Assembly: GCF_000252125.1 (NCBI RefSeq)
Contig: NZ_AHKF01000010.1
Location: forward strand, 62,001-126,000
Direction of reading: 5' to 3'
Origin: Flavobacterium frigoris PS1
GTDB taxonomy: Bacteria; Bacteroidota; Bacteroidia; Flavobacteriales; Flavobacteriaceae
DNA length: 64,000 nt
Numbering within the stretch: position 1 is the first letter of the stretch; each line of letters starts with the position of its first letter. Below are positions 52,560-62,508 of the stretch, piece by piece. The translations under genes were made by a program, and so were the position numbers. The notes beneath the pieces were generated by a model, which had not been told where the DNA came from, did not search any database, and saw only the letters and a program-made list of their open reading frames with translations.

Positions 52560-53213
52560 TTACTTCTCTCCTTCCCATTCCGCATAAAACTGAGATAAAA
52601 AACCTTCCATATAGTGGTGTCTTTCCTTTGCAATTTGTTTTCCTGATTCGGTATTCATTTTATCTTTTAGCAGCAGTAACTTTTCATAAAAATGATTCAG
52701 CGTGGGCGCCTCATTATTTTTATATTCTTCCTTAGTCATATTAGTGTTCGGGGCGATTTTAGGATCGTAGAGCGCTCTATTCTTAAATCCGCCATAGTTG
52801 AATGTTCTTGCGATTCCTATTGCTCCTATCGCGTCTAAACGATCCGCATCTTGCACTATATCCAACTCTATTGAAGTAAATGTTTTTTCGAAATTACCTC
52901 CCTTATAGGAAATGTTTTGAATAATTTTTACTACATGGTTGATTATTTCTTGATCTACACTTTCTGATTCCAAAAAAATTCTGGCAGTTTTTGGTCCGAT
53001 AGCCTCGTCACCATCATGAAATTTACTGTCGGCTATATCATGAAGTAAAGCTCCTAATTTTACAACCGTTACATCACAAACTTCATTTTGTGCTATCAGC
53101 ATCGCATTTTTATAGACTCTTTCGATATGAAACCAGTCATGCCCGCCTTCTGCATTCTCTAATGTCTCCTTAACGAAAGTGATTGTTTTACTAATTATGT
53201 CTGCGTTGTTCAT
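52560..53213 (-). CDS. HD-domain phosphohydrolase (YedJ-like)
   Basis: The ATG at 53213 (MNNADIISKTITFVKETL) is preferred over one 48 nt upstream that adds a lysine-rich segment. The 217-residue protein has the HD metal site: GGHDWFHIERVYKNA, LLHDIADSKFHDGDE and the later VQDADRLDAIGAIGIART. HD hydrolases of this type cleave nucleotide or other phosphoesters; the substrate is unknown. The fold and all metal ligands look intact. Confidence 0.93.
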   Translation of the reverse strand: MNNADIISKTITFVKETLENAEGGHDWFHIERVYKNAMLIAQNEVCDVTVVKLGALLHDIADSKFHDGDEAIGPKTARIFLESESVDQEIINHVVKIIQNISYKGGNFEKTFTSIELDIVQDADRLDAIGAIGIARTFNYGGFKNRALYDPKIAPNTNMTKEEYKNNEAPTLNHFYEKLLLLKDKMNTESGKQIAKERHHYMEGFLSQFYAEWEGEK

Positions 53214-53306
53214 CTTTTTATATTTAAAAAAAAGTTGGTCTTCGAAGTTTTTAAACTTCAAAAACCAACTTTTGTTATTGTTTACTATTTATATAGTCCT
53301 TTTTAA

Positions 53307-54293
53307 CTACATTCTAGCTGGTTCTACCCATTTGAAAATATGAGATTCTTGAGGAATTGTCATTCTTTCTGAAATTCTAGCCATTCTTGCTGGTAATTTC
53401 ATCAGATAATCTCTTGCTTTTTCAGCTTCGTCAGTCAAGCCAGTAATTTTATCAATTTCCCACTTGTCCATTAGTTTTTGCATGATATCAATGTAGTCAG
53501 CTGCTGTGTATACACCAATTCGTTGCGCAGAATCAGAAAACTGTTCGAATGCGCTACTTATCTTTTGACCCGACTCTCTCAAGAAATGAGCTGGCATAAC
53601 GATTTTTTGTTTCATCATGTATTGAAAAGCAATCATCATTTCGCTAGGATCAACCTGAAAAATTCTATTTACAAACTCACTATACGCATGATGATGACGC
53701 ATTTCATCACCTGCAATCATCTTACACATTTTAGACAATTTGTTATCCCCGTATTTCTTAGCCATTTGAGCTACTCTATTGTGAGAAACATAAGTGGCTA
53801 GCTCTTGAAAACTAGTATATACAAAGTTTTTATAAGGGTCTCTTCCTGTACCAATGTCAAATCCATCGTTAATAAGATGCTGAGTAGTCATTTCAATTTC
53901 ACGCATGTTCACACGACCTGATAAATACAAGTACTTGTTCAACAAATCACCGTGACGATTTTCCTCTCCAGTCCATTGTCTGATCCATTTAGACCATCCG
54001 TTTCTTCCCACGTTATCAACTCCGTCAACATCCATCAACCAAGATTCATAAGTAGGTAAAGCTTCTTCAGTGATAGTATCACCCACTAAAGTTACCCAAA
54101 AATCATATGGTAAATCTTTTGCAATTTCGCGTAATTCCTTAACCTCATCAAAAAAAGTATCACTCTCTGAGTTGGGTAAAAAATCTGTTGGTTGCCAAAT
54201 TTTTTCAACTGGTATTAAAAACTGATCAACATAGTTATCAACGTCTTTTTCCAAAAACTGCATAACCTCTAATCGAATATTTTTTATTGACAT
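53307..54293 (-). CDS. Acyl-ACP desaturase (diiron, type 2)
   Basis: The 328-residue protein resembles plant stearoyl-ACP desaturases and mycobacterial DesA. It has diiron-ligand motifs WTGEENRHGDLLNKYL and GDEMRHHHAYSEF, plus FQELATYVSHNRVA. It introduces a double bond into acyl-ACP, tuning membrane fluidity. Its ATG lies 10 nt after the end of the PlsC gene, so the two membrane-lipid genes form one unit. It is cytosolic, with no membrane helices. Confidence 0.94.
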   Translation of the reverse strand: MSIKNIRLEVMQFLEKDVDNYVDQFLIPVEKIWQPTDFLPNSESDTFFDEVKELREIAKDLPYDFWVTLVGDTITEEALPTYESWLMDVDGVDNVGRNGWSKWIRQWTGEENRHGDLLNKYLYLSGRVNMREIEMTTQHLINDGFDIGTGRDPYKNFVYTSFQELATYVSHNRVAQMAKKYGDNKLSKMCKMIAGDEMRHHHAYSEFVNRIFQVDPSEMMIAFQYMMKQKIVMPAHFLRESGQKISSAFEQFSDSAQRIGVYTAADYIDIMQKLMDKWEIDKITGLTDEAEKARDYLMKLPARMARISERMTIPQESHIFKWVEPARM

Positions 54294-54303
54294 TTTATTT
54301 AAA

Positions 54304-55038
54304 TTAAAATTTAATTCCTTTTACTACTTCACTTTCCGTCTTCTCCATTAACTCAGCAAAATCAAATTCGCTAACCGCTAATGGCTTATGAATTACAAAG
54401 GTAAGGCGATTTCCCAAACCTAGTGGAAAAAATCCATGTTTAACCACTTTCCATGAATTATTTATGCTTATTGGAACTACATACGCTGAAGGAGCATACT
54501 TACATAATATTTTTAATCCACTTTGTGCAAATTCTTTTGGCTTGCCTGTTTTGCTTCTGGTTCCTTCCGGGAAAATAACTGCCGAACGATTATTTTTTTC
54601 GATGTATTCTGCCAGTTTTTTAATCTCTGGGATTGCTTGCTTAGGGTCTTTTCTATCGATCAATGCTGAACCACCATGACGCAAATTAAAAGAAACACTT
54701 GGGATTCCTTTTCCGAGCTCTTTTTTACTTACAAATTTACAATGAAACTTGCGCAAAAACCAAATCATTGCAATAATATCGTACATACTTTGATGATTAG
54801 ACACAAATATTATCGGAGCATCTTTTGGTATGTTGTCTATATTCTGAAATTTATAGGTGGTCCCTATAAGATTCGTGCATTTCACTAAAAAAAAATTGAG
54901 GTAGTCAACGCTTACTTTATGAGCATTATATCCAAAAACATTAAAACAAATCCACTGAATAGGATGGAAAATGACCAACGTAAGACCAAAACATAAATAA
55001 TACACTACAGATATGGGATACGAAATCAGTTTTTCCAT
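54304..55038 (-). CDS. 1-acyl-glycerol-3-phosphate acyltransferase (PlsC-like)
   Basis: The 244-residue protein starts at MEKLISYPISVVYYL; an in-frame start 21 nt upstream is possible. It has a membrane segment, the acyltransferase motif NHQSMYD (HX4D), FPEGTRSKTGKPKEFAQSG and VVPISINNSW. It transfers an acyl chain to lysophosphatidic acid to make phosphatidic acid. The acyl-ACP desaturase gene is directly downstream, so unsaturated chains and their transfer to phospholipid are probably co-expressed. Confidence 0.92.
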   Translation of the reverse strand: MEKLISYPISVVYYLCFGLTLVIFHPIQWICFNVFGYNAHKVSVDYLNFFLVKCTNLIGTTYKFQNIDNIPKDAPIIFVSNHQSMYDIIAMIWFLRKFHCKFVSKKELGKGIPSVSFNLRHGGSALIDRKDPKQAIPEIKKLAEYIEKNNRSAVIFPEGTRSKTGKPKEFAQSGLKILCKYAPSAYVVPISINNSWKVVKHGFFPLGLGNRLTFVIHKPLAVSEFDFAELMEKTESEVVKGIKF

Positions 55039-55123
55039 GCTTAAAAAATTAGACACCAAAAGTAAGAAATATATTTTTACCGCTATTTAAATCCCAAACA
55101 ATAATAGGTTTGGGGTTTAATTG

Positions 55124-55131
55124 TACCTTTG
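55124..55131 (+). promoter_or_regulatory. -7 box (TACCTTTG) of rnpA
   Basis: It matches TAnnTTTG and lies 32 nt before the rnpA ATG; a TTTG at 55109 is only 11 nt away, too close for a normal -33. Confidence 0.45.
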
Positions 55132-55163
55132 CTGACTAAAATCTTTGCCTTTTAGCCGTAAAA

Positions 55164-55577
55164 ATGAACTTCACTTATCCCAAAAAAGAAAAACTGAAAA
55201 GTAAAATCACCATCGGATTATTATTTACTGATGGCAAATCAGTATCTAAATATCCTTTGCGATTGGTATACCATTCTGCTGCGTTAAGTGACGGTCAAAA
55301 AATAAAAATGGGAGTTTCTGTTTCCAAAAAGAACTTTAAAAAAGCAGTCGACCGCAATTATTTTAAACGTATTCTTCGCGAAACTTACCGTCTGAACAAA
55401 CATATACTTATCGATAATCTAGATAGCCCTTGTGCCCTTATGTTGTTTTATCAAACTAAGGACCGCTTGTCCTACGATGAAATTAATACCAAAACAATTC
55501 AATTGTTTGAGAAATTCATTGCACAAAATGTAAAAAAAGACGAAACAGATGCGACTACCATTCAGGTAACTGAGTAG
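55164..55577 (+). CDS. rnpA: Ribonuclease P protein component
   Basis: The 137-residue basic protein begins with TYPKKEKLKSKITIGLLFTDG and contains the RNR-type RNA-binding motif SKKNFKKAVDRNYFKRILRE. It is the protein subunit of RNase P, which matures tRNA 5' ends. Unlike in many bacteria, it is not next to rpmH or dnaA here; an S41 protease gene follows after 94 nt. Confidence 0.93.
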   Translation: MNFTYPKKEKLKSKITIGLLFTDGKSVSKYPLRLVYHSAALSDGQKIKMGVSVSKKNFKKAVDRNYFKRILRETYRLNKHILIDNLDSPCALMLFYQTKDRLSYDEINTKTIQLFEKFIAQNVKKDETDATTIQVTE

Positions 55578-55671
55578 CTTCTTATTAAAGATACAAAATT
55601 TAGATTTATTTTACACTGTTCCCATTATTGCTGATTTATTCTTAATTTAGTAGCTCTTAATATAAAATATT

Positions 55672-57309
55672 ATGACAACCTTTCTCAAAAAGAAATATAT
55701 CATCCCCATTATTGCTTCCTTGCTTTTGTTTGTAGGCGCTAGTTTCAAAAACGACTTTTTTGAAATCGCCAAACAAATAGAAATTTTTACGACTCTTTTC
55801 AAGGAATTGAATACTAACTATGTTGACGAAACAAATCCTGGAGAACTAATGGACAAGGCCATTACCAGCATGTTGAGTAGCCTAGATCCCTATACTGTTT
55901 ACTTCAATGAACAAGATGTTTTAAACTTTAAAATAAACAATACGGGAGAGTACACCGGAATAGGGGCTTTAATTACCCGAAAGGCAGATAAATTAATAAT
56001 CCGGGAAGTTTACAAGGATTTTCCTGCAGATAAAGCTGGCTTTAAAGCTGGTGATGAAATTATCCAAATTGGTGATGTTCTATTGGCCGACTTTAAAGAC
56101 GATGCTTCTCTACTAATGAAAGGGGCCAAAAACACTAAAATAGTACTGAAATATATACGCCAAAGCAAAATAAATACCGCTGAAATTATACTCACTGAGG
56201 TTGCCATAAAATCAGTTCCTTTTTTCTCAAAAATAGATGCCACAACGGGCTATATCGTTTTGTCACGTTTCAATGTGAAAGCAGCATTAGAAACCAAGGA
56301 AGCATTAGAAGAACTTAAAAGACAAGGTGCCGAAAGAATCATTTTAGATTTAAGAGGGAACCCAGGAGGATTGCTGAATGAAGCCGTAAACATATGCAAT
56401 CTCTTTGTGCCAAAAAATGAGGTTATCGTAACCACAAAATCTAAAATTGAAAAACACAACAACACCTACAAGACCAGTTTTGATCCGGTTGACACTCAAA
56501 TACCATTGGTAATACTAATTAACGGTAAAAGCGCTTCGGCATCAGAGATTGTCTCAGGAGCCTTGCAGGATCTAGATCGGGCTGTTATTGTGGGTAGCAG
56601 AAGCTTCGGGAAAGGCTTAGTGCAAAAACCGATTGACTTGACTTACAACACACAACTAAAAGTAACCATCTCCAGGTATTACACGCCATCAGGAAGGTGT
56701 ATCCAAGCCTTAGATTACGCACATAAAGACAAAAACGGCTTGGCCATCAGAACAGAGGAAAAAAACTACAATACATTCAAAACCCGCAAAGGCAGAACTG
56801 TTTATGATGGAGGTGGTATTTTGCCAGACGTACAGCTTGATGAGACAAAGATGAGCCCTATTGCCTCGGCTCTCGTGAAAAATGATGGCATATTTAATTA
56901 CGCTACCGACTACTATTTTAAAAATCCAAATTTGGGTAATCAAATTCCAAGCTTATCAAACACTGATTACCAAAAATTCAAACAGTATTTAAAAACCCAA
57001 AATATCTCTTTTGACACGGAAACAGAATTAGCACTAAAAAACACTTTGGCTGTAGCCAAAAAGGAAAAAATAGATGCCACCATTACTTCAGAATACCAAC
57101 AATTACTAGCGGCATTACAAAAAAGCGAGGAAACACTATTAGATAAAAATCAAGAGGAAATCAAAATTTTAATTATTGATGAAATTATCAAACGATACCA
57201 ATATCAGGAGGGTTTGTATCAATATTACACTAAAAACAATTCAGAAATTCAGAAATCCGTCACTCTTTTAAATAATCCTACGGAATATAAAACCATATTG
57301 AAGTTGTAA
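55672..57309 (+). CDS. S41-family C-terminal processing peptidase (CtpA-like)
   Basis: The 545-residue protein has an N-terminal membrane anchor or signal (about 7-25), a PDZ domain (about 90-170; GEYTGIGALITRK, DKAGFKAGDEIIQIGD), and an S41 protease domain with the catalytic Ser in INGKSASASEIVSG (about 287) and Lys in SFGKGLVQ (about 312). A C-terminal extension of about 150 residues follows. CtpA-type enzymes degrade or trim periplasmic proteins. The OmpA-domain gene follows 3 nt after its stop. Confidence 0.94.
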   Translation: MTTFLKKKYIIPIIASLLLFVGASFKNDFFEIAKQIEIFTTLFKELNTNYVDETNPGELMDKAITSMLSSLDPYTVYFNEQDVLNFKINNTGEYTGIGALITRKADKLIIREVYKDFPADKAGFKAGDEIIQIGDVLLADFKDDASLLMKGAKNTKIVLKYIRQSKINTAEIILTEVAIKSVPFFSKIDATTGYIVLSRFNVKAALETKEALEELKRQGAERIILDLRGNPGGLLNEAVNICNLFVPKNEVIVTTKSKIEKHNNTYKTSFDPVDTQIPLVILINGKSASASEIVSGALQDLDRAVIVGSRSFGKGLVQKPIDLTYNTQLKVTISRYYTPSGRCIQALDYAHKDKNGLAIRTEEKNYNTFKTRKGRTVYDGGGILPDVQLDETKMSPIASALVKNDGIFNYATDYYFKNPNLGNQIPSLSNTDYQKFKQYLKTQNISFDTETELALKNTLAVAKKEKIDATITSEYQQLLAALQKSEETLLDKNQEEIKILIIDEIIKRYQYQEGLYQYYTKNNSEIQKSVTLLNNPTEYKTILKL

Positions 57310-57312
57310 TCA

Positions 57313-58119
57313 ATGCTACACTATTTTAAATTAATCGCCTTGATCTCATTTAGCTACCTTACAGCCCAAGGGAAAAAAGTGGAGACCGTTTATTTTGACT
57401 TTGACAAATACAGCTTGGAACTTGAACAGCAACAAACTATTCTTGATTTCATAATTCAGGCAGATACTTCTAAAATTGAATCTATTCAAATTTATGGCTA
57501 TTGCGACGACAGAGGAGATTCTGACTATAATTACAAATTATCAGAAGAGAGAGTCAACACCGTTACAAACATCCTGACTTCACATGGCTTCAATAAAAAT
57601 AAAATAGTAATTGTTGAAGGTAAAGGACGGGTAATATTGACTGATAATAGTTTTGATAATTTAGCCGAAATACGCTCAAAAAACAGGAGGGTAGATTTAC
57701 TTATCGTTAGAAAAAATAGTTTTGGAAAAGGAATCTTCAATTCCATTCAGGAAAAACATAATGTGGGAGATCGCATTTACTTTGAGAATATCCAGTTCAC
57801 TTTAGGCAGTAGTAAACTAAGTTTAAATTCTAAAAAAGAGTTAGATAAAATAGTAGAACAGCTTCAACAAAATAAAAATATAGAATTTGAAATTAGAGGG
57901 CATGTTTGCTGTACCCCAAGCTATTATAACGATGCTATTGATCGAGAAACAAACGAAAGACAGCTATCCTTTAATCGCGCAAAAATAGTATTCTGGTATT
58001 TAATTTCAAAAAAAGTGAATAGTCTTAGAATGAGCTACAAAGGCTGTGGGAACTCATTCCCCTTAGGTAAAGGGGAAGACATTGACCGAAGAGTAGAGTT
58101 TTTAATTACTAAAATATAA
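57313..58119 (+). CDS. Exported protein with two tandem OmpA-like domains
   Basis: The 268-residue product has a signal peptide (about 1-19) and two OmpA-like peptidoglycan-binding domains. The first (about 24-130) has VYFDFDKYSLE and DNLAEIRSKNRRVDL. The second (about 155-268) has FENIQFTLGSSKLSLNSKKE, NRAKIVFWYLI and EDIDRRVEFLI. It has no beta-barrel or lipobox, so it is probably a soluble periplasmic wall-binding protein. Co-transcription with the S41 protease hints at a shared envelope task. Confidence 0.88.
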   Translation: MLHYFKLIALISFSYLTAQGKKVETVYFDFDKYSLELEQQQTILDFIIQADTSKIESIQIYGYCDDRGDSDYNYKLSEERVNTVTNILTSHGFNKNKIVIVEGKGRVILTDNSFDNLAEIRSKNRRVDLLIVRKNSFGKGIFNSIQEKHNVGDRIYFENIQFTLGSSKLSLNSKKELDKIVEQLQQNKNIEFEIRGHVCCTPSYYNDAIDRETNERQLSFNRAKIVFWYLISKKVNSLRMSYKGCGNSFPLGKGEDIDRRVEFLITKI

Positions 58120-58566
58120 TTATTCTCTTTTCATATCTATATGTGGGATATCATCTTCTAAATACATTTCGCTGACTTGTACAAAACCATGGCTTTCATA
58201 GAATTTTTTCAAATATAGCTGGGCTCCTATCGTAATTTTACTCTCGTTAAAATGCAATTGAACTCCTGCAATAGCTTCTCTCATTAAATTGTGTCCCCAT
58301 TTTCTATCTCGGTAATTTACATCTACAACTACTCTTCCTATTGAAGCGTTATCAAAGCTTATTCCCGCCTTAAAAAGACGCGCATGGGCAACAATGTTCC
58401 CTTCAAACTCACCAAAAAGGTGCAATGCGATCTTATCTTTACCGTCCAGATCAAGATAAACGCAGTTTTGCTCTACTACAAAGATCTCACTTCTCAGTTT
58501 CAACAAATCATATAGTTCATTAACCGTTAATGCCTCAAAAGGCTTTATTTTCCATTGTATTGCCAT
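58120..58566 (-). CDS. ElaA-like GNAT acetyltransferase
   Basis: The 148-residue protein matches ElaA: WKIKPFEALTVNELYDLLKLR, EIFVVEQNCVYLDLDGKD, IGRVVVDVNYRDRKWGHNLM (acetyl-CoA site) and YLKKFYESHGF. It transfers acetyl groups to an unknown substrate. Its stop codon directly abuts that of the convergent OmpA-domain gene, with no intergenic base. Confidence 0.93.
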   Translation of the reverse strand: MAIQWKIKPFEALTVNELYDLLKLRSEIFVVEQNCVYLDLDGKDKIALHLFGEFEGNIVAHARLFKAGISFDNASIGRVVVDVNYRDRKWGHNLMREAIAGVQLHFNESKITIGAQLYLKKFYESHGFVQVSEMYLEDDIPHIDMKRE

Positions 58567-58591
58567 GGATTATTATTATTTAATGTGATTT

Positions 58592-59578
58592 TTAATTTAA
58601 AAGATCGTTTGTTATTACAACCGACTTTATAACGGCTTCCAGCTCAAGCATCATATCTCTTTTTTCTTTTGAAGGAGAGTAACAAAATCCCTCTAGAATC
58701 AGTATTCTATCATTTTTTTCATCGACAATAGCATAATTAATGAAAGGTCCAGACATGAAATCATTTTTTAATTCCCAAGTTCCTTTCATTTCATAGGCAA
58801 CCTTGCCAGTTAGTTCAATCTTGAAAAAATACGGAGCATATGCCTCTTCAGTAATCATATCGGTACCCACCTCTTTCCCATGAATATATTGGACCCCAAT
58901 AGAATCTCGCATTTTTATAATATTCGAAACTAAATTGTCTTTGTTTTTAATCGAATTAAGCGGCACCTGATAAATTAACAAACTCGTATTCCCGCTTACT
59001 ATTTCTTTTTTTAACCAAATGAATTTATCTTCCTGAACCATGTATTCATAAGTCGAAGGAATATCTACAGAAATGCCGAATTTACTATTGATGATTTTCG
59101 GGTCTAGTAAGGACTTTTTGTTCAGCCTCTGAATCTCATCAATTTCTGTCTTACGAATAGTCTTGATTATTTGAGCACTGTTATTTTCTAAAATAGTCAA
59201 AATATCAGCAGCTGTTTTTCCTGTAATATGAAATACATTCTGAGGAAAGGCATACTGGTCATTCTTTATGGCAAATTCATTTTTCTCTGCTTTTTTTACC
59301 ACAATAATGTTTCGGTTATCAGTCATAAATCCTTCCATCAATTTTACTGGATATTGATTTATGGTAAAAAGTGGTTCCTCCTGTGGCAAGCCAATAACGG
59401 GAGAAGCAAACTTATTTCGAATGCTATCTCCAATTTCGCCATTCCACAATTGATCATCAATTATAACCGAAATACTATTGACTTTCCCCGTTGTTTTTCG
59501 CGGAAGATCATCGTCTTCCTTTTTACAGGAAAAAAGAAAAACAGGAATAAGCAGAAATAAAAAAAGAGTTTTATTCAT
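58592..59578 (-). CDS. DUF4837 lipoprotein
   Basis: The 328-residue lipoprotein has the lipobox LFSC (Cys 18). The body fits DUF4837: KVNSISVIIDDQLWNGEIGD, LPQEEPLFTINQYP, TDNRNIIVVKK, and a second half with FGISVDIPSTYEYMVQEDKF and MSGPFINYAIVDEKNDRIL. The family is confined to Bacteroidetes and has no assigned function as far as I know. It lies in a run of envelope genes on this strand ending in a lytic transglycosylase. Confidence 0.85.
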   Translation of the reverse strand: MNKTLFLFLLIPVFLFSCKKEDDDLPRKTTGKVNSISVIIDDQLWNGEIGDSIRNKFASPVIGLPQEEPLFTINQYPVKLMEGFMTDNRNIIVVKKAEKNEFAIKNDQYAFPQNVFHITGKTAADILTILENNSAQIIKTIRKTEIDEIQRLNKKSLLDPKIINSKFGISVDIPSTYEYMVQEDKFIWLKKEIVSGNTSLLIYQVPLNSIKNKDNLVSNIIKMRDSIGVQYIHGKEVGTDMITEEAYAPYFFKIELTGKVAYEMKGTWELKNDFMSGPFINYAIVDEKNDRILILEGFCYSPSKEKRDMMLELEAVIKSVVITNDLLN

Positions 59579-59667
59579 TAACGTTAGTCTATAATATATT
59601 AATTACTAAATAAAAAAAACACTGGCTTCGAGTTAAAAAAGCAAAAGTATTTATTAGAAGTTTAGCT

Positions 59668-60324
59668 TTACAGTTTATTTATGTTTTTTAATCGAATGTT
59701 TTTAAAATCAATTGGCGAACCTTCATAATTTAAAGAAATCTTACCTTCTTTTGATGATGCTTCTACACATTCATTTACTAATTTTCCATTCAAATATTGC
59801 GTGCATTTCCCATTATAAGATTGGATTAGCACTGCATTCCACTCTCCATTAGACATTTCATTATCATCAAATTTAGGTGAAGTCACGCTTGCACCAACCA
59901 CAATAAATGCACCATTTACAGTCGCAGTTACATTATCTAAAAAAACAAAATCACCAGTACTCTTTTCCTTTATTTGAAATTGAATGCCTTTTGGCCAAAT
60001 GTGATCCGGAGCATTTGAAGGTATATTATACATCACTCCACTATTTTTTCTATTACTGCCCCTGTATACGTTTTCTGCCATATTCCATCTAAAATCAAAG
60101 CTTAATTCAAAATTTTCGTAACTCTTTTTTGTCATTAGATACCCTATGTTGTCGCCATACATCCGTATCATCCCCTCAGAAAAATCATATACTTGAGCAG
60201 GAGCAATCCTTTGTTCGCTGTCTTTAGTAATAGCATACCAATCATCCATTTGCAAGCTTTGTTTAACTGCACATGAATTACACAAAAGAAGTAAAGTAAA
60301 TGCAAAAGTTATTTTTTTGAGCAT
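59668..60324 (-). CDS. DUF1080 (3-keto-disaccharide hydrolase fold) lipoprotein
   Basis: The 218-residue lipoprotein has the lipobox CNSC (Cys 18) and a single DUF1080 domain, a concanavalin-like beta-sandwich: YENFELSFDFRWN, NSGVMYNIPS, GIQFQIKE, NGEWNAVLIQS and CTQYLNGKLVNE. Related proteins bind or cleave glycans or 3-keto-glycosides. No sugar oxidoreductase gene is adjacent. It lies between a DUF4837 and an MltD-like gene on the same strand. Confidence 0.9.
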   Translation of the reverse strand: MLKKITFAFTLLLLCNSCAVKQSLQMDDWYAITKDSEQRIAPAQVYDFSEGMIRMYGDNIGYLMTKKSYENFELSFDFRWNMAENVYRGSNRKNSGVMYNIPSNAPDHIWPKGIQFQIKEKSTGDFVFLDNVTATVNGAFIVVGASVTSPKFDDNEMSNGEWNAVLIQSYNGKCTQYLNGKLVNECVEASSKEGKISLNYEGSPIDFKNIRLKNINKL

Positions 60325-60360
60325 CGTCTATTTTTATATAATTTTAAAAATATACTCTAT

Positions 60361-62397
60361 TTATCCATTGATTTTTAATTTCATTCCGGGCTTAATTTGT
60401 TCACCACGAATATCGTTCCATTTTTTCAAATCTGAAATGGATACCCCAGGATATTTTTTTGCAATACTATATAGCGAATCCCCTTTTTTAACATAGTAAT
60501 CAGCGCCCTTTTCTAGAGAAATAGTTGCTGGGTTTTTCTTAAAAGAATTGACGGATGCCTTATTAGTGTGAATTGCCAATTGATTTTTAGCTACAATTAA
60601 AGTCCTTCCCAAAGCAATACTCTGCCCCGATAAATCATTCCATTCTTTCAAATCTTCTAAAGTTGTCCCGAATTTTTTTGAAATGCTACCCAAGTTATCT
60701 CCTTTTTTAACGGTGTATTCAATGTTTCTTAATTCAGGAGCTGAAACAACAACTTCTTTAGTATCCAATTCGCTTTCTGCAAGCTTCAAAGTCATACCAG
60801 CCTTAATTGTAGTACTTGAAAGTTGGTTCCACTTTTTAATTTCTTCAATCTTGATATTGTATTTTTCAGCAATCGCATTCAAATTATCTCCTTTACGAAC
60901 CACATAAAAAGTATTTCTATTAGATGAAACTGTATCTATTTCAGTCTTATTTTTTAATTCAGCTATAACCTCTTTTTGATTATTTAAGATACTTTCCTTA
61001 GAAACCGTTTCTAACTTAGCCTCTTCCACGATTGTTTTAATTATGCTTTCTGTTGTGATAATTTTCAAGCTCTTTCCATAAGCGATAGTATTGCTTCGTA
61101 ATTTATTCCACTTTTTTAACTCAGAAACCTTTACATCATACTTATTAGCAATTGCGCCCAAATTATCTCCTCGTCTAATTTTGTAATACTTTGTTCTAGT
61201 ATGGGTAATTCTTTGGGTATTTGAATTGATCGTTTCCTTTAAAACTGTCGCCCTAGATTTTCTAAATGGGTTTTCCCTTAGGTCTAATTCATGCTGAACA
61301 TAGGCATACATTTTGTCTTCATTAGAAGCAAAAACTGCAATTTTCTCCTTCGGCAATCTCAAATAATGGTTTTCATCATTATAAAAAGGAACTACATTTA
61401 ACTTGTAGGATGGATTCAATATTTGCAGTTGCGCAACAGGAACATCTAATAAGTCTGAAATTTGCTTAAATGACATTTGTTTTTTAACCATGATGGTATC
61501 AGTCGAGAAATGTTGCACTAAAGCGCGATCTGGTCTTATTCCATGCTCATTATGATATTCATATAAGTACATCGTCGCTAAAAATGCTGGGACATATCCT
61601 CTTGTTTCTCTAGGCAGGTGTTTTCTTATGTTCCAATAATTTTGTTTTCCACCAGAACGTCTGATTGCTTTAGACACATTACCAGGACCCGAATTATAAG
61701 AAGCCAAAACCAACTCCCAATCTCCAAAAATAGAATACATATTAGACATGTACTTTGCCGCAGCTGCGGTAGCCTTTAAAGGGTCGCTTCGTTCATCGAC
61801 ATAGGAATCAACCTTTAAATTGTATTGTTTTCCTGTTTGATACATGAATTGCCAAAGTCCAGTAGCGCCTACTCTGGAAACTGCTTTAGGATTAAGTGCT
61901 GATTCTACGACAGCCAAATATTTTATTTCTAGGGGAACGTTTTCTTTGGCGAAAGCCTCTTCAAAAATGGGGAAATAGTATTCCGAAATAGCCATTAATC
62001 TCTCAAAGGATCTTTTTCTGTACTTCAGATAGGATTTAATTACATTTTCGAGACTCTCGTTGTATTCAATTCTAAAGGGGGATTTCGAATCCATTTCTGC
62101 CAATCTCGATTTCAACAATTCAGTAGAAAGCTCGTTGTAATCTACTTTTTGATCAATATCTATATTTTCAATATCATACGAGATGTCATTATACAAGTCT
62201 AAATTGGTCAATTCATTCATCCATAAACTATCGACGCAAGCGGCCATATTGTCCTTCTCGAAGGTGTTTTTAATAGAATCTAAATAGGATAAGTTATTCT
62301 CTAAAATAACAATTCCTTTGCTTTCGGCAACATTTTGCGAAAACAAAGGAATTGATGCTAATAATAAAAGTGATACTGCGGATTTTTTTATATTCAT
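60361..62397 (-). CDS. MltD-like lytic transglycosylase with four LysM domains
   Basis: The 678-residue protein has a signal peptide (about 1-20), an SLT domain (about 140-290) with the catalytic Glu in LAVVESALNPKAVS, GATGLWQFM and YNSGPGNVSKAI, and four LysM repeats starting near residues 403, 497, 561 and 636, each with the pattern KGDNLxxIAxKY. It cleaves peptidoglycan to 1,6-anhydro products in the periplasm. E. coli MltD has fewer LysM repeats, and the four may strengthen wall binding. A 36-nt gap separates it from the DUF1080 gene, so co-transcription is likely. Confidence 0.95.
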   Translation of the reverse strand: MNIKKSAVSLLLLASIPLFSQNVAESKGIVILENNLSYLDSIKNTFEKDNMAACVDSLWMNELTNLDLYNDISYDIENIDIDQKVDYNELSTELLKSRLAEMDSKSPFRIEYNESLENVIKSYLKYRKRSFERLMAISEYYFPIFEEAFAKENVPLEIKYLAVVESALNPKAVSRVGATGLWQFMYQTGKQYNLKVDSYVDERSDPLKATAAAAKYMSNMYSIFGDWELVLASYNSGPGNVSKAIRRSGGKQNYWNIRKHLPRETRGYVPAFLATMYLYEYHNEHGIRPDRALVQHFSTDTIMVKKQMSFKQISDLLDVPVAQLQILNPSYKLNVVPFYNDENHYLRLPKEKIAVFASNEDKMYAYVQHELDLRENPFRKSRATVLKETINSNTQRITHTRTKYYKIRRGDNLGAIANKYDVKVSELKKWNKLRSNTIAYGKSLKIITTESIIKTIVEEAKLETVSKESILNNQKEVIAELKNKTEIDTVSSNRNTFYVVRKGDNLNAIAEKYNIKIEEIKKWNQLSSTTIKAGMTLKLAESELDTKEVVVSAPELRNIEYTVKKGDNLGSISKKFGTTLEDLKEWNDLSGQSIALGRTLIVAKNQLAIHTNKASVNSFKKNPATISLEKGADYYVKKGDSLYSIAKKYPGVSISDLKKWNDIRGEQIKPGMKLKING

Positions 62398-62508
62398 GCT
62401 GTTTTTTTGTCAACCTACTTAAATCTAAATGATTAAGTAAATTGTTTTTTTACAAACATAATATGTTATTCTTTAAACTTTAAATAAATACTGTTAAAGA
62501 TGTAATTT

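Noticed and set aside
52529-52735. 68-codon plus-strand frame opposite the HD hydrolase gene
   Set aside because: It is an antisense shadow of a well-supported gene with conserved metal motifs.
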